From assembly GCA_016648135.1 (NCBI GenBank), contig JADDOH010023175.1, positions 62,001 through 126,000 of the forward strand: 64,000 nucleotides of DNA, written 5' to 3'. The notes below the pieces were generated by a model. The model was given only the letters and a program-made list of their open reading frames with translations. It made no database searches and was not told the origin of the DNA. Source of the stretch: Agrypnia vestita. Taxonomy: Eukaryota; Arthropoda; Insecta; Trichoptera; Phryganeidae. Positions within the stretch are counted from its first letter, which is position 1, and each line of letters starts with the position of its first letter. Both the position numbers and the translations under genes were made by a program. This document shows positions 49,641 through 62,687 of the stretch, in pieces.

Positions 49641-52600
49641 TTATTGATTTCGATTTTTGTTTTTGTGGTGTTTGTGAAAAGCTGCGGGGAACATAGGACG
49701 GGGCAATTCTTTGGATGCCAGAGGATCCAAGTCAATTGATGGCATTGTCGCTGTTGCGATGATATGGTCAGAACTTTCTTCAGGCTTTTCATCATAATAC
49801 GCCCATCTCGATGGACTAAAACAAAAATACATTTTTTAAGACAACACATACACTTTAATTTCTTAACTAATTCTAAGCGGCCTCTTGAAAGATGGACTTT
49901 GGATTCGTAAAATTCGTTAGGAGTGAGATAACAAAGTATTACATATTTCAAATTGATAAAAAATTTCTGGTGTTACTATTTTTGTAGACAAGAAGCAATG
50001 AGTTGACCCATTTGATTTTAAATGTCTTAAATACGAACAAATGTATGCACATAATTAACTCATTCAAGTACCATATTAAGTAATATGTTTATTGTGTTAA
50101 AAAGATAGACTGAAATTGACTACATTTCAATATTATATTACCTATTTTCACTTGGAATGATGTCAAAGAAGACTTGATTTTTTATTTTACTTCCTGCTTT
50201 GCCAGGAGATGGAGCTTTAACAAAAACTCTTCGTTTATCAGATGAAGCTACGTCTAAATCTTCTTTCATTTCAGCTTTTAGCAATGTTTTAGTATTGATT
50301 AATTCCGCAGAGCTATTATCGGTTTTAGCAAATGTTTGCATGATACTCTGTTCGGTTTTTTCATCTTTTGTTTTGTCTTCTTTTTTATTGTCGTCATCTC
50401 CATAAAAGTGTTTATGCTCACTTACGTCTGGCTTCCAAACATTATTATAGTTTTCCTTTATTATTTCATCGCCATCGTTAGTCCTCTCGGCCAAGTTAGT
50501 GGTTCTAGATAAGTAATGTTTCATTGCCTCTTGGTTGTTTGGGTATTTATAAAGAACATTTCCAATATAGAAATGCTTTATGGGTTTTGTTGTTGTTCTA
50601 GCGGTGGACGGCGCACTTTGTGTGGGTCTCCGTGTGCTTTTATACCTTTGCTGTGGGTCGATAACTATAGAAATATCACCGTGGTGTTGAGTTCCGAATT
50701 CGGAAGCCACATTTAAATTAACTTGAGATGGTTTCGGTCTATTGGGATGTCTGGTAGGTTTTTTATGAGAGTCATTTGGTCTTTCTTTATGTTTAGAGTA
50801 ACTATTGTCATTTTCATTGTCATTGTCAACGTCAGCAGAGAAGCTATCGTCAGGTTTGTTGGTCCACGAAGAAAAATGTCCATAGTCACTTTGTAAAGGA
50901 GTATTGTAAGATTGGTCATTTTCAGTGTCTTCTTGACTATTGTGAAAAATAGGTCTCGGGTATTGTGGTCTATTGTAATTAGTCACAGGTTTTTGTAAAA
51001 GAGGTGTTTGATAGTTGGGTCTGTTAAAAAGGGGTACATTTTCTTCGTCAGAAGCTGTAGAAGAATAGCCGTCATCAGCACCAAAATTATCGTCAAGTTG
51101 TGGTGGTTTAGGTCGAGGTTTGTTGTCAATGTATATGGTAATCCCTGCACCAATGGGTCTCACAACTTGAGGCCGAACTGGCCTAGGATTGACTCCATAA
51201 CTATTGTCAGAAGCTACAATTATTGGTCTGTTATGGAAAGAACTAGAAGTTGTCGGGTAGTTTTGATTACCATTTGTGCTGTACTGAGGTCTGGGGCGGT
51301 TAAATAAGTCAGGTCTTTGTGTTGTCTCAATATGACTAAAAGTTACTAGACTGTATGGATTGTATTCGGTTGTAGATTGGTAGTTTGGTCGGTAGTGACT
51401 TGGTCTCTGCTGATGGTCAGGATTTTGATCAAAATCATATCTGTCAGAGAATGTCTGAGGTCTGTTAATAGTACCTTGAGGTCTTAAGTAAGTAGGGGTA
51501 TGTGTGCTATATTGTGTGTCTGAATTGAATGGTCTGTTGTTAGCTACTGGTCTGTATTCTAATTTATTTTGATTGTAAACAGGTCTTTTGTTGAATGGAT
51601 AAGTCGGGTTTGAACTGTGAGATTGTTGTCCTTGTACTGTTATTTTTATAGTCTCCTTTTGGTTTTCATACCTGGGTGATGTGGTTTTTGGAACTATATT
51701 AATAAGGTATGTGAATCTGTCAGGTTTTTCTGTTGATTGATAGTCCTCTTGGTAAATCGTTATGTGCGGTCTTATTACAGGTCTAAGTGGTCTGGGAGTG
51801 GTCCGTTTATTGAAGAGATTACTAAAGAATGGAAAGTCATCAGTAAGTGAAGTACCGTAAGTTTTGGCAGCATTTGAGAGATTAGTCATAATACCATCTG
51901 CAGTGCCCAGTGTATCATTAGTTTTTGTCTTTTGTGAAGGGTCTTGAGGATTCATGTCGTCATTAGTCAAGGATCTCCTATTTTTTGAATTATTATTTTT
52001 TGATTTAGTATGGGAAGTCGCATTGATACCTAACAATGTTTTGCTTAAGAAGTCCAGTTTGTCGTCTAGTTTGAGGGAGGTCGTTGGTAATGTCGACGTG
52101 GTCTGTACAGTCTGTCGTGAAAAAAAAGGATTACTAGATGTTTTCGTCCTGGAAAATTGGGAAGTTGTAGTGGATTTGGATGGTGGGTTAGTTTTCTTCG
52201 GTAAGTCAAGTTTATCGTCAATTTTGATCGTCTCCGGGGTAACAGTCAGTTTATTTTTTGAGGTGGTCTTTTTATGAATACTTGAAAAAATGTCAGAAAG
52301 TAGGTTAGTAAAAGTTTGTTGCGTAATTTGGGGTTGTTTGGTGGTCGGCTTAGGTTTGGTAGTTCTGTCAAAGTTATTAATGTCATTGTCAAAGTCACGT
52401 TCGGTCCAAGGAGAAAGGTCAAAGTTATTTAGTAAAAAGCTGTCACAGGGTACACGCTCATTGCGGAACTCATCCGGAGACAGGAAAACAAAGGGTTGTA
52501 AGGTATCCACATTCTCCATCGTCTGGCATAGCACTTGTGCCAGAGTTATCTTCCTAATTTGTTGCAGTTGAGCGGGTGTGAAGGATGAATGGAATTCCCC

Positions 52601-55600
52601 ATTTTCGTACCTAAAAAATAAACAAGTCAGTTTAAAATATGTTTAATAAAAATATATTTAAACAATATGTGGAATATTTCAAATAGTAAGTGATTTGGGA
52701 AAATTAGTTCAAAGGTATTGAATAATTACCAGAAACGATCGCCTCTCCTGAGGTTGGAGAACTGTTGAGCTATTATGCAGGCAAATGTCGGTCCCACAAG
52801 TCCTCCCACAACGGGTCTTTCTGCCATACCACCGGTGAAAAGATCCACGTCTTCGACATCTCTGGAAATCCATAAACACAATGTTAGTTAGTCTCTGCTA
52901 CTAATGTCCAGTATTGACTAAGTCCATAGATATAATATTTTAATTAAAGAATATTTTAATTCATCTCTAGAAATAAAAATAATTATACTTTACACATAAA
53001 CATCTTGGATTCTCCTCACTGCCCTCAGTGGCATTATTTTCAACAAATCTGACCAAACATCTATGGGAGAGAGTCCGCAAGGTTCTCTCCAATTCACGTA
53101 TGCCGGGATGCCGTGGTCCCGACCACGCTGGATATTAATGGAAGCCAAGTCCATTCCGAACGTGAATCGGGAAGTTTGAAACAGATGGTTGGTTAGTTCT
53201 GGCGATAAGAATTCATCCCGCTTTTGTGAGGGTTGGTTGGATAGCCCCAATATTAGACGGTCTACCGCACCGAGGCTCCAGATGTTGGACGGGTTTGTTT
53301 GCTCTTCATGAAGTGATACATCTGCAGAAAATACACAGTATAATATGACATTAAATTTATTTTATTAAACAGGGTTTTTTGTTCCCATTTTCAAAATGCC
53401 GGTCAACTCAACTATTATCTTTTACACATAACATTTTTGGCTACTTATTGTATAAATTTTATGTAACTCTAATGAGAATATTGAAGAAAAGTGTTTGTTT
53501 TATCCTAATATGTTTTATTATTTAATGTGAAATATGTATGTGATTATTGATAAGAAATATCAAGCAGACATTTATAAGGAAGTTTCTCAACATATATTAC
53601 ACTGCTTACATAAAACTTCAGAACGAGGAATTATAAATTCATCATTAAAAAATTCAGGTAATTTATCATCATTAGCATATGAAACAGTTTTTTTATAATT
53701 ATGTATTGAGATATGGTTAGATTAAAGTAATCATTGGATTGAACTGAAGAATTTGAATCAATTTATAAATAAATAAAAAAATGAACTTACTATTAGGGAT
53801 GGGACGGTGGAAGCGATCATATCTCAAGAAGGAATCTTGGACGAGGCTGTGACCAAACCTAAAGGCTGCGGCTCCAAAAGCATTAGCTGTGTTCGGGTTA
53901 ATTTTTGAACTGTATCCTTTGAAATAACCCTTCTTCAACAAATTCAAATCAAATAATCGCAACACTTCAGATCCTGAAAAATAAATAAAACATTTATTTT
54001 AATTATGTAATACACATGAAAGCGTAAGAATCGGGTATGTATATATTGACTTAAAATGCTATCATATTCACGTATACTAAAAAAACTCAATTGTGCTGAA
54101 CTTATACCAGAAGAGGTAAACTGTGGTTGGTGTTCGATTATAAGAACGATTGGTAACTGTGAGTTAATTGCTTGCTGAATTATGATTAAACACAGTTCCT
54201 AATCATCAAACAATAATCATCACACAATCACAGTTTACATCATCACTAGTTTAGGAAATAGGTGATTTACTCTATTACTGGGTCGGCAGTCAGGTATGTT
54301 AATAATATGTAATATATTAAATCATTTTTTGTTTTGATGTCGGAGCTTTCATAAAACAAAACTGTCAGTTATTCATGAAAAATATAATAGAAATAAATGT
54401 TACATATTAATTTGGATTTTCGACTTTTAATTTTTTGGTAATATTATTTTATTCTCTCTTTATTAATATGAAAGAAAATAAAGATTTGCTTTGGTTTGGG
54501 GATAGGAATTATTTTTATTACCTAAGACAATCGGGAGAAATTCTTTGTAGGTGATGTGTTGGACAAAGGCTCCGATAATTTTCCTTGTCTCTTGATAGAC
54601 CTTTTCATCACTCCAGTGAGGATTGATGTGCGAGAGCTCCGTGGCCATTCTGTAAAGGATGGATAGTGTTCAAAATAGATTCAGTTTCGTAACAAATTTA
54701 TTTAAGAGTGTCAGGTATTTAATAGTTCAACAGTCTACATAAGTCTTCAGAACGAGGAATTAAAAGTTCATCACTTGAAATTTTCAGAGAGAATATCATC
54801 ACGAGGTTACTTATGTAATCTAGAACTTTAAAAGAAGCTGGATGCAAGCAAAATAGCTGTTTTTAAATATGATAAACCAACCTATTATGTTTCCGAAGCC
54901 ACACAATGTGCATTGCCACCAAGCCAGGGTGCTCGTTCACCCTTCCATCCCCGGCCTTAAAGCACGAGGAATCCAGCGCCCCTCCTCTACAGAGTGTCTC
55001 CGTGTCACTCGCCTCTGGCGGTAGTATAGGCCGGCGGGTTTGCACTCTTCCATATTGCAGCAAGCCTGTAATAATAATCTACAACATTATTATCCTATTC
55101 TTGTAAAGAATAATAAAAAGTTGGCATTCTGTATCAAACATCTTTGTATTCCACATTTCAGTTTAGCTACTATTGCATCACAATTTTTTATTATATTTTA
55201 ACAAGAAGATTATTATGTATAAGGTTGTTAATATCCCTGATGGATTCCCTGTATAATGGAAAGATATTTAATAAAAATGAGGAAAATAATTTTACAGAAT
55301 ACACTTTCTACATTGGGACAAGGGAGGCCGACCTCGAGTAAATGGGACTAATGGTCTAGGAAGAAGAAGAAGACACTTTTTATATTAGATAAAACGGAAA
55401 ATAAAATTACGAGTTACATTGTAAATCAACAAGACATTATATAACATATAAAATCACAGTGCAAGTGTAGAATGCATGGGTTCCAAGCTCAACAAAGTCT
55501 TTTAACAACATCTTTAAAACTACATTTTTGCTATCCAACTGTACAAAATCATTGCCTTTTTGATGATATCAGATTTCAAATCACATGAGTCTACGCTGAG

Positions 55601-58600
55601 CTCTTGTATAAATTTAATACATATTAGGTGTTAACTTAAATATGTAGTGTCTGTTTTTTTTTTCAAATTTTAAAATGGGTGCCAAAAGTAAAATAAATTG
55701 TTAAAGGTTTATACTTCCTTCAAAATATTTTTTTCTGTTCTTCAGGATACATATTGTGATTGCTTTTATATTACATTATTTTATTTTATTACAGCTCATT
55801 AAAATGGGATACAAGTAGTAAAAATGAGCACTTTCGACATCTTTTGACCGAATGACAAATTCTTTGAGTTAAGACTGGATGGTTTTTATTGTAGAGGCAT
55901 AAAAAACTTGTAGAACATTAGCAAGAAGTTATAAATAACAAATAAAAATACACTATTGAGTAATTTATTGAATTATTTTTTTGTTGTGTCCCTTTGTACA
56001 CTTTATTCGGAAAAAAAACAGACAAAATTTATCTTAGACACGCAATATTTTTTATTAATTCATCTGTTATATTAGCAAATACATTTTTTACAATGGGGAA
56101 CCTACCATTCCGGAAGATCCTCAGTTTGTCAGACTGCCTGGCCGAGCTGCTGTAGACGGGAGAAGCATCGATATAAGCCGTGACCTGATTCATCTGCTCC
56201 CGATAGCCCAGCTCACAGCCTGCGCGGGGTGCGGGGCTGGAGCGCAGGAACTCCAGGCAGCGAATGCCCTGCGGCCCGTAGAAAGGGTCCGTCTCGTGCA
56301 CGGAGATGGGTAGACACTCAGGGTGCTGGAGGGGGGAGAAGATAATAATAATGAAAAAGATTAGGGATGGAATTTAATAAAGGCAATTAATGTTTTAAGT
56401 GTTCAGGAATTTTTGATTGTTGAAATGACACATCATTCATCCCTCATGACTGAGGATCGTGATTTTCAAGACCTCCTGTACTCTTGCCTACTCTTCTTCA
56501 CCTTTCCCTTCTTTTCTTTGATTTTAAGTTCTTATACTATGGAGTTGATACTATACATTGATTATGAAAAGGCGTTTGATAGAGTGAAACACGCGGACCT
56601 CATCAAGATGCTCCAAGAGCGTGGTATTGATGACAAAGACATTAACATTATTAAAAACCTATATTGGAACCAGGAAGCTGTCATCAAGTTGGAAACTAGC
56701 TCAACAAAGTCTATACCAATCAAACGTGGAGTTCGACAAGGGTGTATATTGTCACCTATGTTATTCAATTTATACTCCGATCTAGTATTCAAGGAGGCTT
56801 TGCATGACATAGAACTGGGGGTCAAGGTTAACGGTGTACACGTCAATAACTGACTGGTCAAATGTTATATATGGCCAGTCCTGCTGTACGGAGTGGAATC
56901 GTGGACCCTCAAAGTGAGTAGCATGAACCGGCTGGAGGCGTTCGAAATGTGGATACATCGGAGAATGCTCCGGATACCCTGGACGGATATGGTCAGCAAC
57001 ACAAGAGTTCTTCAAAGAGCTAGAGTGAATAGAGAGTTGCTGACAAATATCAAAATCCAAAAGGCATCGTATTTGGGTCATGTGCTCAGAGGAGAAAAAT
57101 ATGAATTGCTCCACCTGATTCTTATGGGCAAGATAGAGGGTCGTAGAGGTGTTAGAAGGAGACAAATTTCCTGGCTCCGCAATACACGCGACTGGACGGG
57201 CATAAGAAGTGTTGGAGAGCTGTTTCGTGCTGCCCAGGACAGGGACGCTTTCTCTCGGGTGATAGTCAACGTTGGGGGGACCTGACATGACACCAAAAGA
57301 AGAAGATACTATGGAGACATTTGTGCTTCTCACTATCCACGGTATACATAATGTGTGTTTTTAACACCACATCTAATTGACATGAATAGGCAAGATATTG
57401 ATGGTAAACTTTCAAAATTCATTCTCTTACTATCACACAGCGAAAATAATATTATTCGGGCGATATCTAACGAATGCCAACGTATCAACTGTTTTCTTTG
57501 AATTAAAGCAGAAGCAATAAAATGTTAAAAAGAGAAACACCTCGGTTAGTTTTAACATTTACTTTGCGAGAGATTTTGAGTAATTGCGCTCAAAGGATAG
57601 TATTCTCCTCAGAAGCAAGTGAGGAATCATTGTGACCAGAGGCGAAATGTCTCCTTTATTAAATCAAAGAGAAGTTCAGGCCAAGGGATCAAACACTATG
57701 ATCAGAAAATGCCCAATTATTAATCATAACGCCAGATGACCCGATGGAGAGGTTTGATGATGTTGATAATACTATATTTAACTTAATGTAATTAAAATAT
57801 TGATCAAAAATAATAAACCAGTGAATTTTTTTTGAAATCTGTCAATAAATGACTGAGAAATTGATTATTTAAGTTAATGTATTTAAGTGCGGAACGAATG
57901 CGGCCTATGCTGCCTGTGACGTCATTTGACCTAGTCTAGATCATCGCACCACAGGCACAAAGCGAATACGAGCCGCGTCGTCTAGATCAAGTGACGTCAC
58001 ACGCAGGACCGTCGCACGAAACGAAATTATTTATGCAACGCTGCTTTAAGTCCCATAACTTTTTCATTTGTAGAGATACTGTATTTTCTTATATAGATCT
58101 TTCACATTTTACTTAATTTTTTATAATATACCTATAAAAAACGGAAACTTCTTCATCGAGTCTTCCTTTTGCTAGTGCTGATAGGATCCGTTTCGTTCAA
58201 TATTACATTTGCAATAAGTACATTTAATGTCTCACCAGCAACACCCTGGGCATGAACTCTCTTCCGCCGTTCCCGCAGCAGCGCGGCACCGAGCCGTTGA
58301 ACCCGCGGGCCTGCGAGGACGAGGTGATGTCGTGGTCCAGGAACTGCCCCCACTGCATCAGCATGTGCGTGACGGGGGCGTCGCGCGCGCCCTGCTCGCC
58401 GCGCGCCCAGTGCACCGCCTCGCTCACGGCGCGGGCCGAGGGCAGCCGCCCGCCGGCCCTGCCCAGGCGCGGCTCCTGCACGCCGTCCGCGTACTCCGCC
58501 GGCAGGAAGCGCTGCACGGCCGAGAGGGCGGAGCCCCAGCGCGGCCGCCGCGCGTTGTTGCACGTGCCGTCGTGCGTGCGGTACCTGCGGCAGACGGAGG

Positions 58601-60153
58601 CGAGGTGTCAACATCAATCGGACAATGATGCATATATACAACATGAATGAAATTACGCGATAGGACCAGAATGGTGAGAAAAGTTAGGCTGAATAGGCGA
58701 TATTTATGTTGAAAAATAGTATGCAAGAAGTCAGTGAAGACCATGTCAACGTTAGGTGTCTTGGGCCTGGTTGTATCAACTTGGTTTATAATAATATTTC
58801 ATTTAAAGCATTGACTTTTAAGAAAACGAGTTGTATGATTGGTGAAAAACGCAAAATCTATGGTATAAAAGAAATATTACTATAAATCAAGTTTATGTAA
58901 CCGTCCATAGCCCTCCATTCCACCTTGTTGCTAATTTGCTACAAACCTAAAAACTACCAATAGTCAAAAAATGATTTTGAGTATCGCCTATTTCATATTG
59001 TTGCAATGTGAATATAGTATGTTGCAAAACTGTAACATTATGTGTTCATGTGTATAGTACATCAGGCGACCTCTAGTAATTCTGAAATACTTACAATCAG
59101 AGTTTGAATTTGTTGATTGTCAATTTGATTTCAATACTCATCAATAAAATAATGAATTATGAATGATTAACTCAAACACAAATATATAATATACATAAAT
59201 GTACATGTGAAATATAATTAATTACAAAAATACATGTTACTAGAGCATGCCGAAGACACTTGTAATTGGGATAATGGGCATAGTCTTCACTACAATGTTT
59301 ATTATCTGAGTGTCATGTACCCATTATCCTGTTAGTGTCTCTAATAAATAAATAAAAAAAAAAAAAAAAAACTGAAATACTATTAACCAACATATTTATG
59401 AATATTAATAATTGACATCATATTAGAGATGCATTTTTGTCGGAAATGTAGATGTTATTTTGATCTGGGATTGTTGATGCTGAAATGCAACATTTTTATG
59501 CGAGTACACTGAGTGAGGAAATTTAATTTTGCCACAATTGTGCACGAATTGATTAACAGTACCTACTGATAAACATATAAGTATATTTTGTGCCTAAGTA
59601 TGTGTTTTATGAGGTAGAGAGATTAAAATGCTGATTGTGGCTTATAATTGACGTTATATTTCAGAAGCATTAATATAGCATTAAAAACGTCAGCATTTAA
59701 TTTTTATGTAGGTACGTGAAATAATAGATAACATTTAAAATCTTTATGAAATTTCTTCGTACGTAGATATATAAATACATGTTGATGTAACTCTTCAGAA
59801 CGAGGAATTATAAGATCATCATCTTAGTAATATTTCAGATAGGAATTCATCATGAGGTTACATCAATAGGTATATAATGTATACTGAAATAGTTTAAAGA
59901 ATATAAGTGAAATGGTATTTTTTAAACAATCGAGATTTTTTTAGGGATGTCAAGATGAAATGAAAAAATATGACTAAAAAAGAACCTTTTCGACGCAGGG
60001 GGGCATCTCGGTTCGCCCCTCAGGGGGCAGCGCTGCCTTAGGAGGCTTTGCAGGGGGCGCAGAGGGTGGATTCTGCTCTGCACTTCATCGTTGTCATCGT
60101 CGTCTTCTCCGTCGTCTTCCGATGAAATGCGGCTCTCCAGTTCATCGGGAAAT
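49641..60153 (-). CDS. Secreted-type animal heme peroxidase with long C-terminal tail (5' partial)
   Basis: Animal heme peroxidase superfamily (chorion peroxidase/peroxinectin-like), oxidising substrates with H2O2. Ten exons (minus): 60153-59986, 58584-58236, 56325-56106, 55065-54882, 54649-54522, 53973-53791, 53321-52994, 52861-52730, 52610-50142, 49815-49641. Phases match throughout; 1,444 aa visible plus stop. An acidic pro-region ([12 protein letters not shown]) and a CPPASKR stretch precede [10 protein letters not shown]. Active-site blocks: [11 protein letters not shown] (distal His), [19 protein letters not shown] (distal Arg/Glu), [12 protein letters not shown] (proximal His) and [18 protein letters not shown]. 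The domain ends about 60 residues into exon 9. The rest of exon 9 plus exon 10 is a roughly 800-aa Pro/Thr/Asn/Tyr/Ser-rich tail full of RP and YxRP motifs. The donor at 59985 (AAAAG|GTTCTT) is weak. Exon 1 and the signal peptide were not found, so the gene may continue past 64000. Confidence 0.93.
53606..53690. mobile_element. Short MITE, CTTCAGAACGAGGAATTA family, copy 1
   Basis: ACTTCAGAACGAGGAATTAT followed by AAATTCATCATT. The right arm is decayed. It lies in a peroxidase intron. Confidence 0.5.
54735..54820. mobile_element. Short MITE, CTTCAGAACGAGGAATTA family, copy 2
   Basis: CTACATAAGTCTTCAGAACG at the left; ATCACGAGGTTACTTATGTA at the right is its partial inverse. It lies in a peroxidase intron. 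Confidence 0.6.
55315..55380 (+). pseudogene. Probable RTE-like LINE 3' tail
   Basis: GGGAGGCCGACCTCGAGTAA then GGAAGAAGAAGAAGA. The G-R-P codons and GAAGAA-rich tail resemble the 3' end of RTE-clade elements. Very short. Confidence 0.35.
56539..57305 (+). pseudogene. RTE-like LINE ORF2 fragment, antisense in a peroxidase intron
   Basis: Plus-strand frame 1 reads [20 protein letters not shown] (RT domain A, catalytic Asp) and [20 protein letters not shown] (RT domain B). The (F/Y)ADD block is missing: after a stop the frame resumes at about 56860 with [46 protein letters not shown] and [16 protein letters not shown], the conserved C-terminal region. A GAAGAAGA tail follows the stop. An internal deletion joins the two parts. 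It is opposite in direction to the host gene, between peroxidase exons 2 and 3. Confidence 0.85.
57911..58006. repeat. Imperfect palindrome with two CRE octamers
   Basis: TGACGTCA occurs twice (57917-57924 and 57992-57999), facing each other with CTAGA-containing stretches between, within a GC-richer patch of the peroxidase intron. It could be a decayed hairpin element or a CREB/ATF-type regulatory site. Confidence 0.4.
58763..58912. mobile_element. GGCCCGGTTGT MITE, diverged copy d
   Basis: Starts GGGCCTGGTTGTATCAACTT and ends near TTTATGTAACCGTCCATAGCC. The centre keeps GATTGGTGAAAAACGCAAAA, matching the family's GATTGGTGGAGAACG. It lies in a peroxidase intron. Confidence 0.6.
59240..59372 (+). 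repeat. Retroposon 3' end with poly-A tail
   Basis: GTGTCTCTAATAAATAAATAA followed by a run of about 18 A, preceded by an imperfect inverted pair (GGGATAATGGGCATA / GTACCCATTATCC). Looks like the 3' end of a SINE or LINE inserted in the first visible peroxidase intron. Confidence 0.45.
59781..59867. mobile_element. Short MITE, CTTCAGAACGAGGAATTA family, copy 3
   Basis: The best-preserved copy: GTTGATGTAACTCTTCAGAA at the left and ATGAGGTTACATCAA at the right form terminal inverted repeats, giving about 87 bp. Confidence 0.7.
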
Positions 60154-60475
60154 CTGTGGGAAAAAATAATATTTTAGTTTAAAATAATTAAATAGACATT
60201 GAAGATTCTGGAAAACAATGTAAAACACATTCTTGAAGTGCCATTACCAAAAAATCGGCCTATAGTGTGTATGCGTCACGTACGTGTATGTAACTATTCC
60301 AGATATTACAATAATGTACGTGACAGCGATTTAAAACGCTTTCAATTGTTCCATATTACTTTTGATCACGTGTGTATTAATATTTCACCATCCGTTGTCT
60401 GCGCGACCTTTCCATAAGGCAGAAGAAAGCGATAACTTTCACAAGTTTATGGTCACAGAATAGTCGTCTGGTGTA

Positions 60476-60540
60476 GTGGTCGCCAACCGCGGGCCGCGGC
60501 GCCTCTCACGTCGTACTAGTCGAGCACACGAGTCTAATGA
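60476..60540 (+). mobile_element. Possible hAT-type terminus
   Basis: TAGTGGTCGCCAACCGCGGG, then CCGCGGCGC, resembles the CAGnGGTCG(G/C)CAACC termini of some hAT elements. No partner end or transposase was found nearby. Confidence 0.35.
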
Positions 60541-62559
60541 AGAACTAAAGATGAATGCTAATCAAGAACTAAATATGCAAACTAATAGAGAACTAAAGAG
60601 GCATATTAATAGAGAATAATGCATACTAATCAAGGATAAGAAGCATACTCATAATGCTAACAGTAATCTAATTAAAAACTAGAAAATCAAATATATTAAT
60701 ATTTCTAAAGAACAAATGGATTTTATTTAACAAAAATGTATAAAACTCGACCTAGAATGGACGCGAAAAACAAACTGCACAGACGGTTTCTTGTTAAAAA
60801 TGTAACGATTTCAATAATTATCTATCTATAATTTAGATTTGCAATTTGAACGTTTTTTTCGGAACAATGTTAGTTCAAGTTGTATTATTATTGGATACCA
60901 GACAGTATCCAATTAGAATTGTATTTTTAACCGTAATTTATTAATAAATATGTCAACAGCAAAACGTGTCGCAATAAAATTTTTAAACACCAACAAACGA
61001 AGAGCTCGTGCTCTTAAAATAGGACCAGCTTGGATGGTCGCCAACAGGCTCCAACCCCGACCTTCGATACCAACAAAGGATATGTGCGTAGATCAGAGGC
61101 AAGATGGAGCCAATGCAATAAGTACGAGTAATTGAATTATTACAATTTATCGATTAAATATTGACGACGTGACTTAGAAGCTGATAATTACACATGGATG
61201 AAAAACCTTCAGGGCTTCAAGGAGTAAGAAAAGAAAACGCCATTCGCGTATGTGAAAACAAAATTCTCTGCAGAAGTCTTGGGCCAATTATTACTAAGAA
61301 CCAACGGCATATTCGCAACAAATCATAATTAACGAGATTTTCAAGCGGTCCAAACCCTTGAAAATTGAAACGACGCCACGAAAGGTCGGAAAAACACGGC
61401 AAAATAACCAAGAAAACTCAATACAAAAGATTCTAATCGTCCGTGGAAATCTGAAAACATTTTTAATATTATTCGGCAAAAAAATCGAACACTAGCCATA
61501 TTTGGGAGACGCGATTTAAAGCACTGTAATGTTTAATATTAATATGTTTCAGTGACTTGTTGGTTAACTCTCTTGGACTACATAGGCTTGGTAACACTTA
61601 TGCACATATCTCTGATATTTTTAACTCTAGTTTAGCATATTATAAAGATGCGGTATTCAAAAAGAAATTACTATACCTATTTGTTTAATCTTATTTTCTT
61701 CACACCTCCTTTTCTAAATTGTGTTATTGTTAAAACCTTCAAACAATATAATACTAATCTTTTGATTTCTTATATATATTATTTTGTAATAAATTTCGTT
61801 TAAAAGATGATGTCAACAAAACAATGGTTTGTGTTCTCTGTTCAGGTACCATTTAACAAATAATATACTCGTAGTATGCCTCTGGGTGCGTTTATATCAA
61901 AATGAGCGAGAGTGGACGGAGTGTGTCCGAAAACTTTCACTTGGAAATGTGTCGTGTTCTGCATGCGCGATGTTGTTTTTTCGTTCGATACGAATTAGTG
62001 TATGCAAACATATTCGGTATTGTAAGATTGCCAGAGAGCACGCGAGCCGCCGACGGCTGGAGGAAAAATTAATATTTAACGCGGTGATAAAAAAGATTTA
62101 CGTTGCGACGTATCGTGGAGAAAGTGGAATGCGCTGTTAAGATAAAAAAAACTTTGGAAAAGATGATGCGCAGTATCGTTGAAGATGTTTAACACACGTG
62201 GGAAAATGCAGATGCGTGCACAACTGTGGAATCTATGAAAAAACGTGGAAATTTTCAATTGAATGCGATCTATAATTCAAAGCTATTTAGATGCAATTAA
62301 AATTAATGCTACTTGTTGCAAAAGTTGAATTGTTCATGTAACATAAAAAAAAAATTAAAAAAAATTGTTTGATAACTATCACAGACCACCAAAATGTATA
62401 GACATGAACTAATAACGTAAATTTCTTGGTACACGCTGTGATTCCACGACTGGTTCCAATACGTTTAAATTATTACGAGCTTGTAAATTTAAAACAATTA
62501 TGAACTAAGTACCGTAAGTATGAACTACTGTAAATACTTTTTAAAAGTATTATATATTA

Positions 62560-62687
62560 GGCCCGGTTGTACAAAGTTCGTTTAAAGCATAGGTTTTTAC
62601 GGAAACGGATTGTTTGATTGGTGGAGAACGCAAAAATCTATGCTTTAAATGAATTTTTGCTTAAACCCAACTTGATACAACCGAGCC
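62560..62687. mobile_element. GGCCCGGTTGT MITE, copy e
   Basis: 128-bp hairpin, GGCCCGGTTGTACAAAGTTC to CTTGATACAACCGAGCC, flanked by TTA at 62557-62559 and 62688-62690. The centre GATTGGTGGAGAACGC is conserved with copies a and b. Confidence 0.85.

Noticed and set aside
51954..52571. Plus-strand frames of 107 and 93 codons
   Set aside because: Antisense shadows of the low-complexity peroxidase tail exon.
58227..58650. Plus-strand frames of 132-133 codons
   Set aside because: Antisense shadows of the GC-rich peroxidase exon.
60950..61135. 61-codon plus-strand frame with a basic N-terminus
   Set aside because: No homology recognised, no splice partners, and it lies in repeat-like sequence; too weak to call a gene.
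61829..62140. 103-codon plus-strand frame in a CpG-containing block
   Set aside because: No domain recognised; the block is more likely a promoter or untranslated exon of the minus-strand peroxidase gene, or a repeat.
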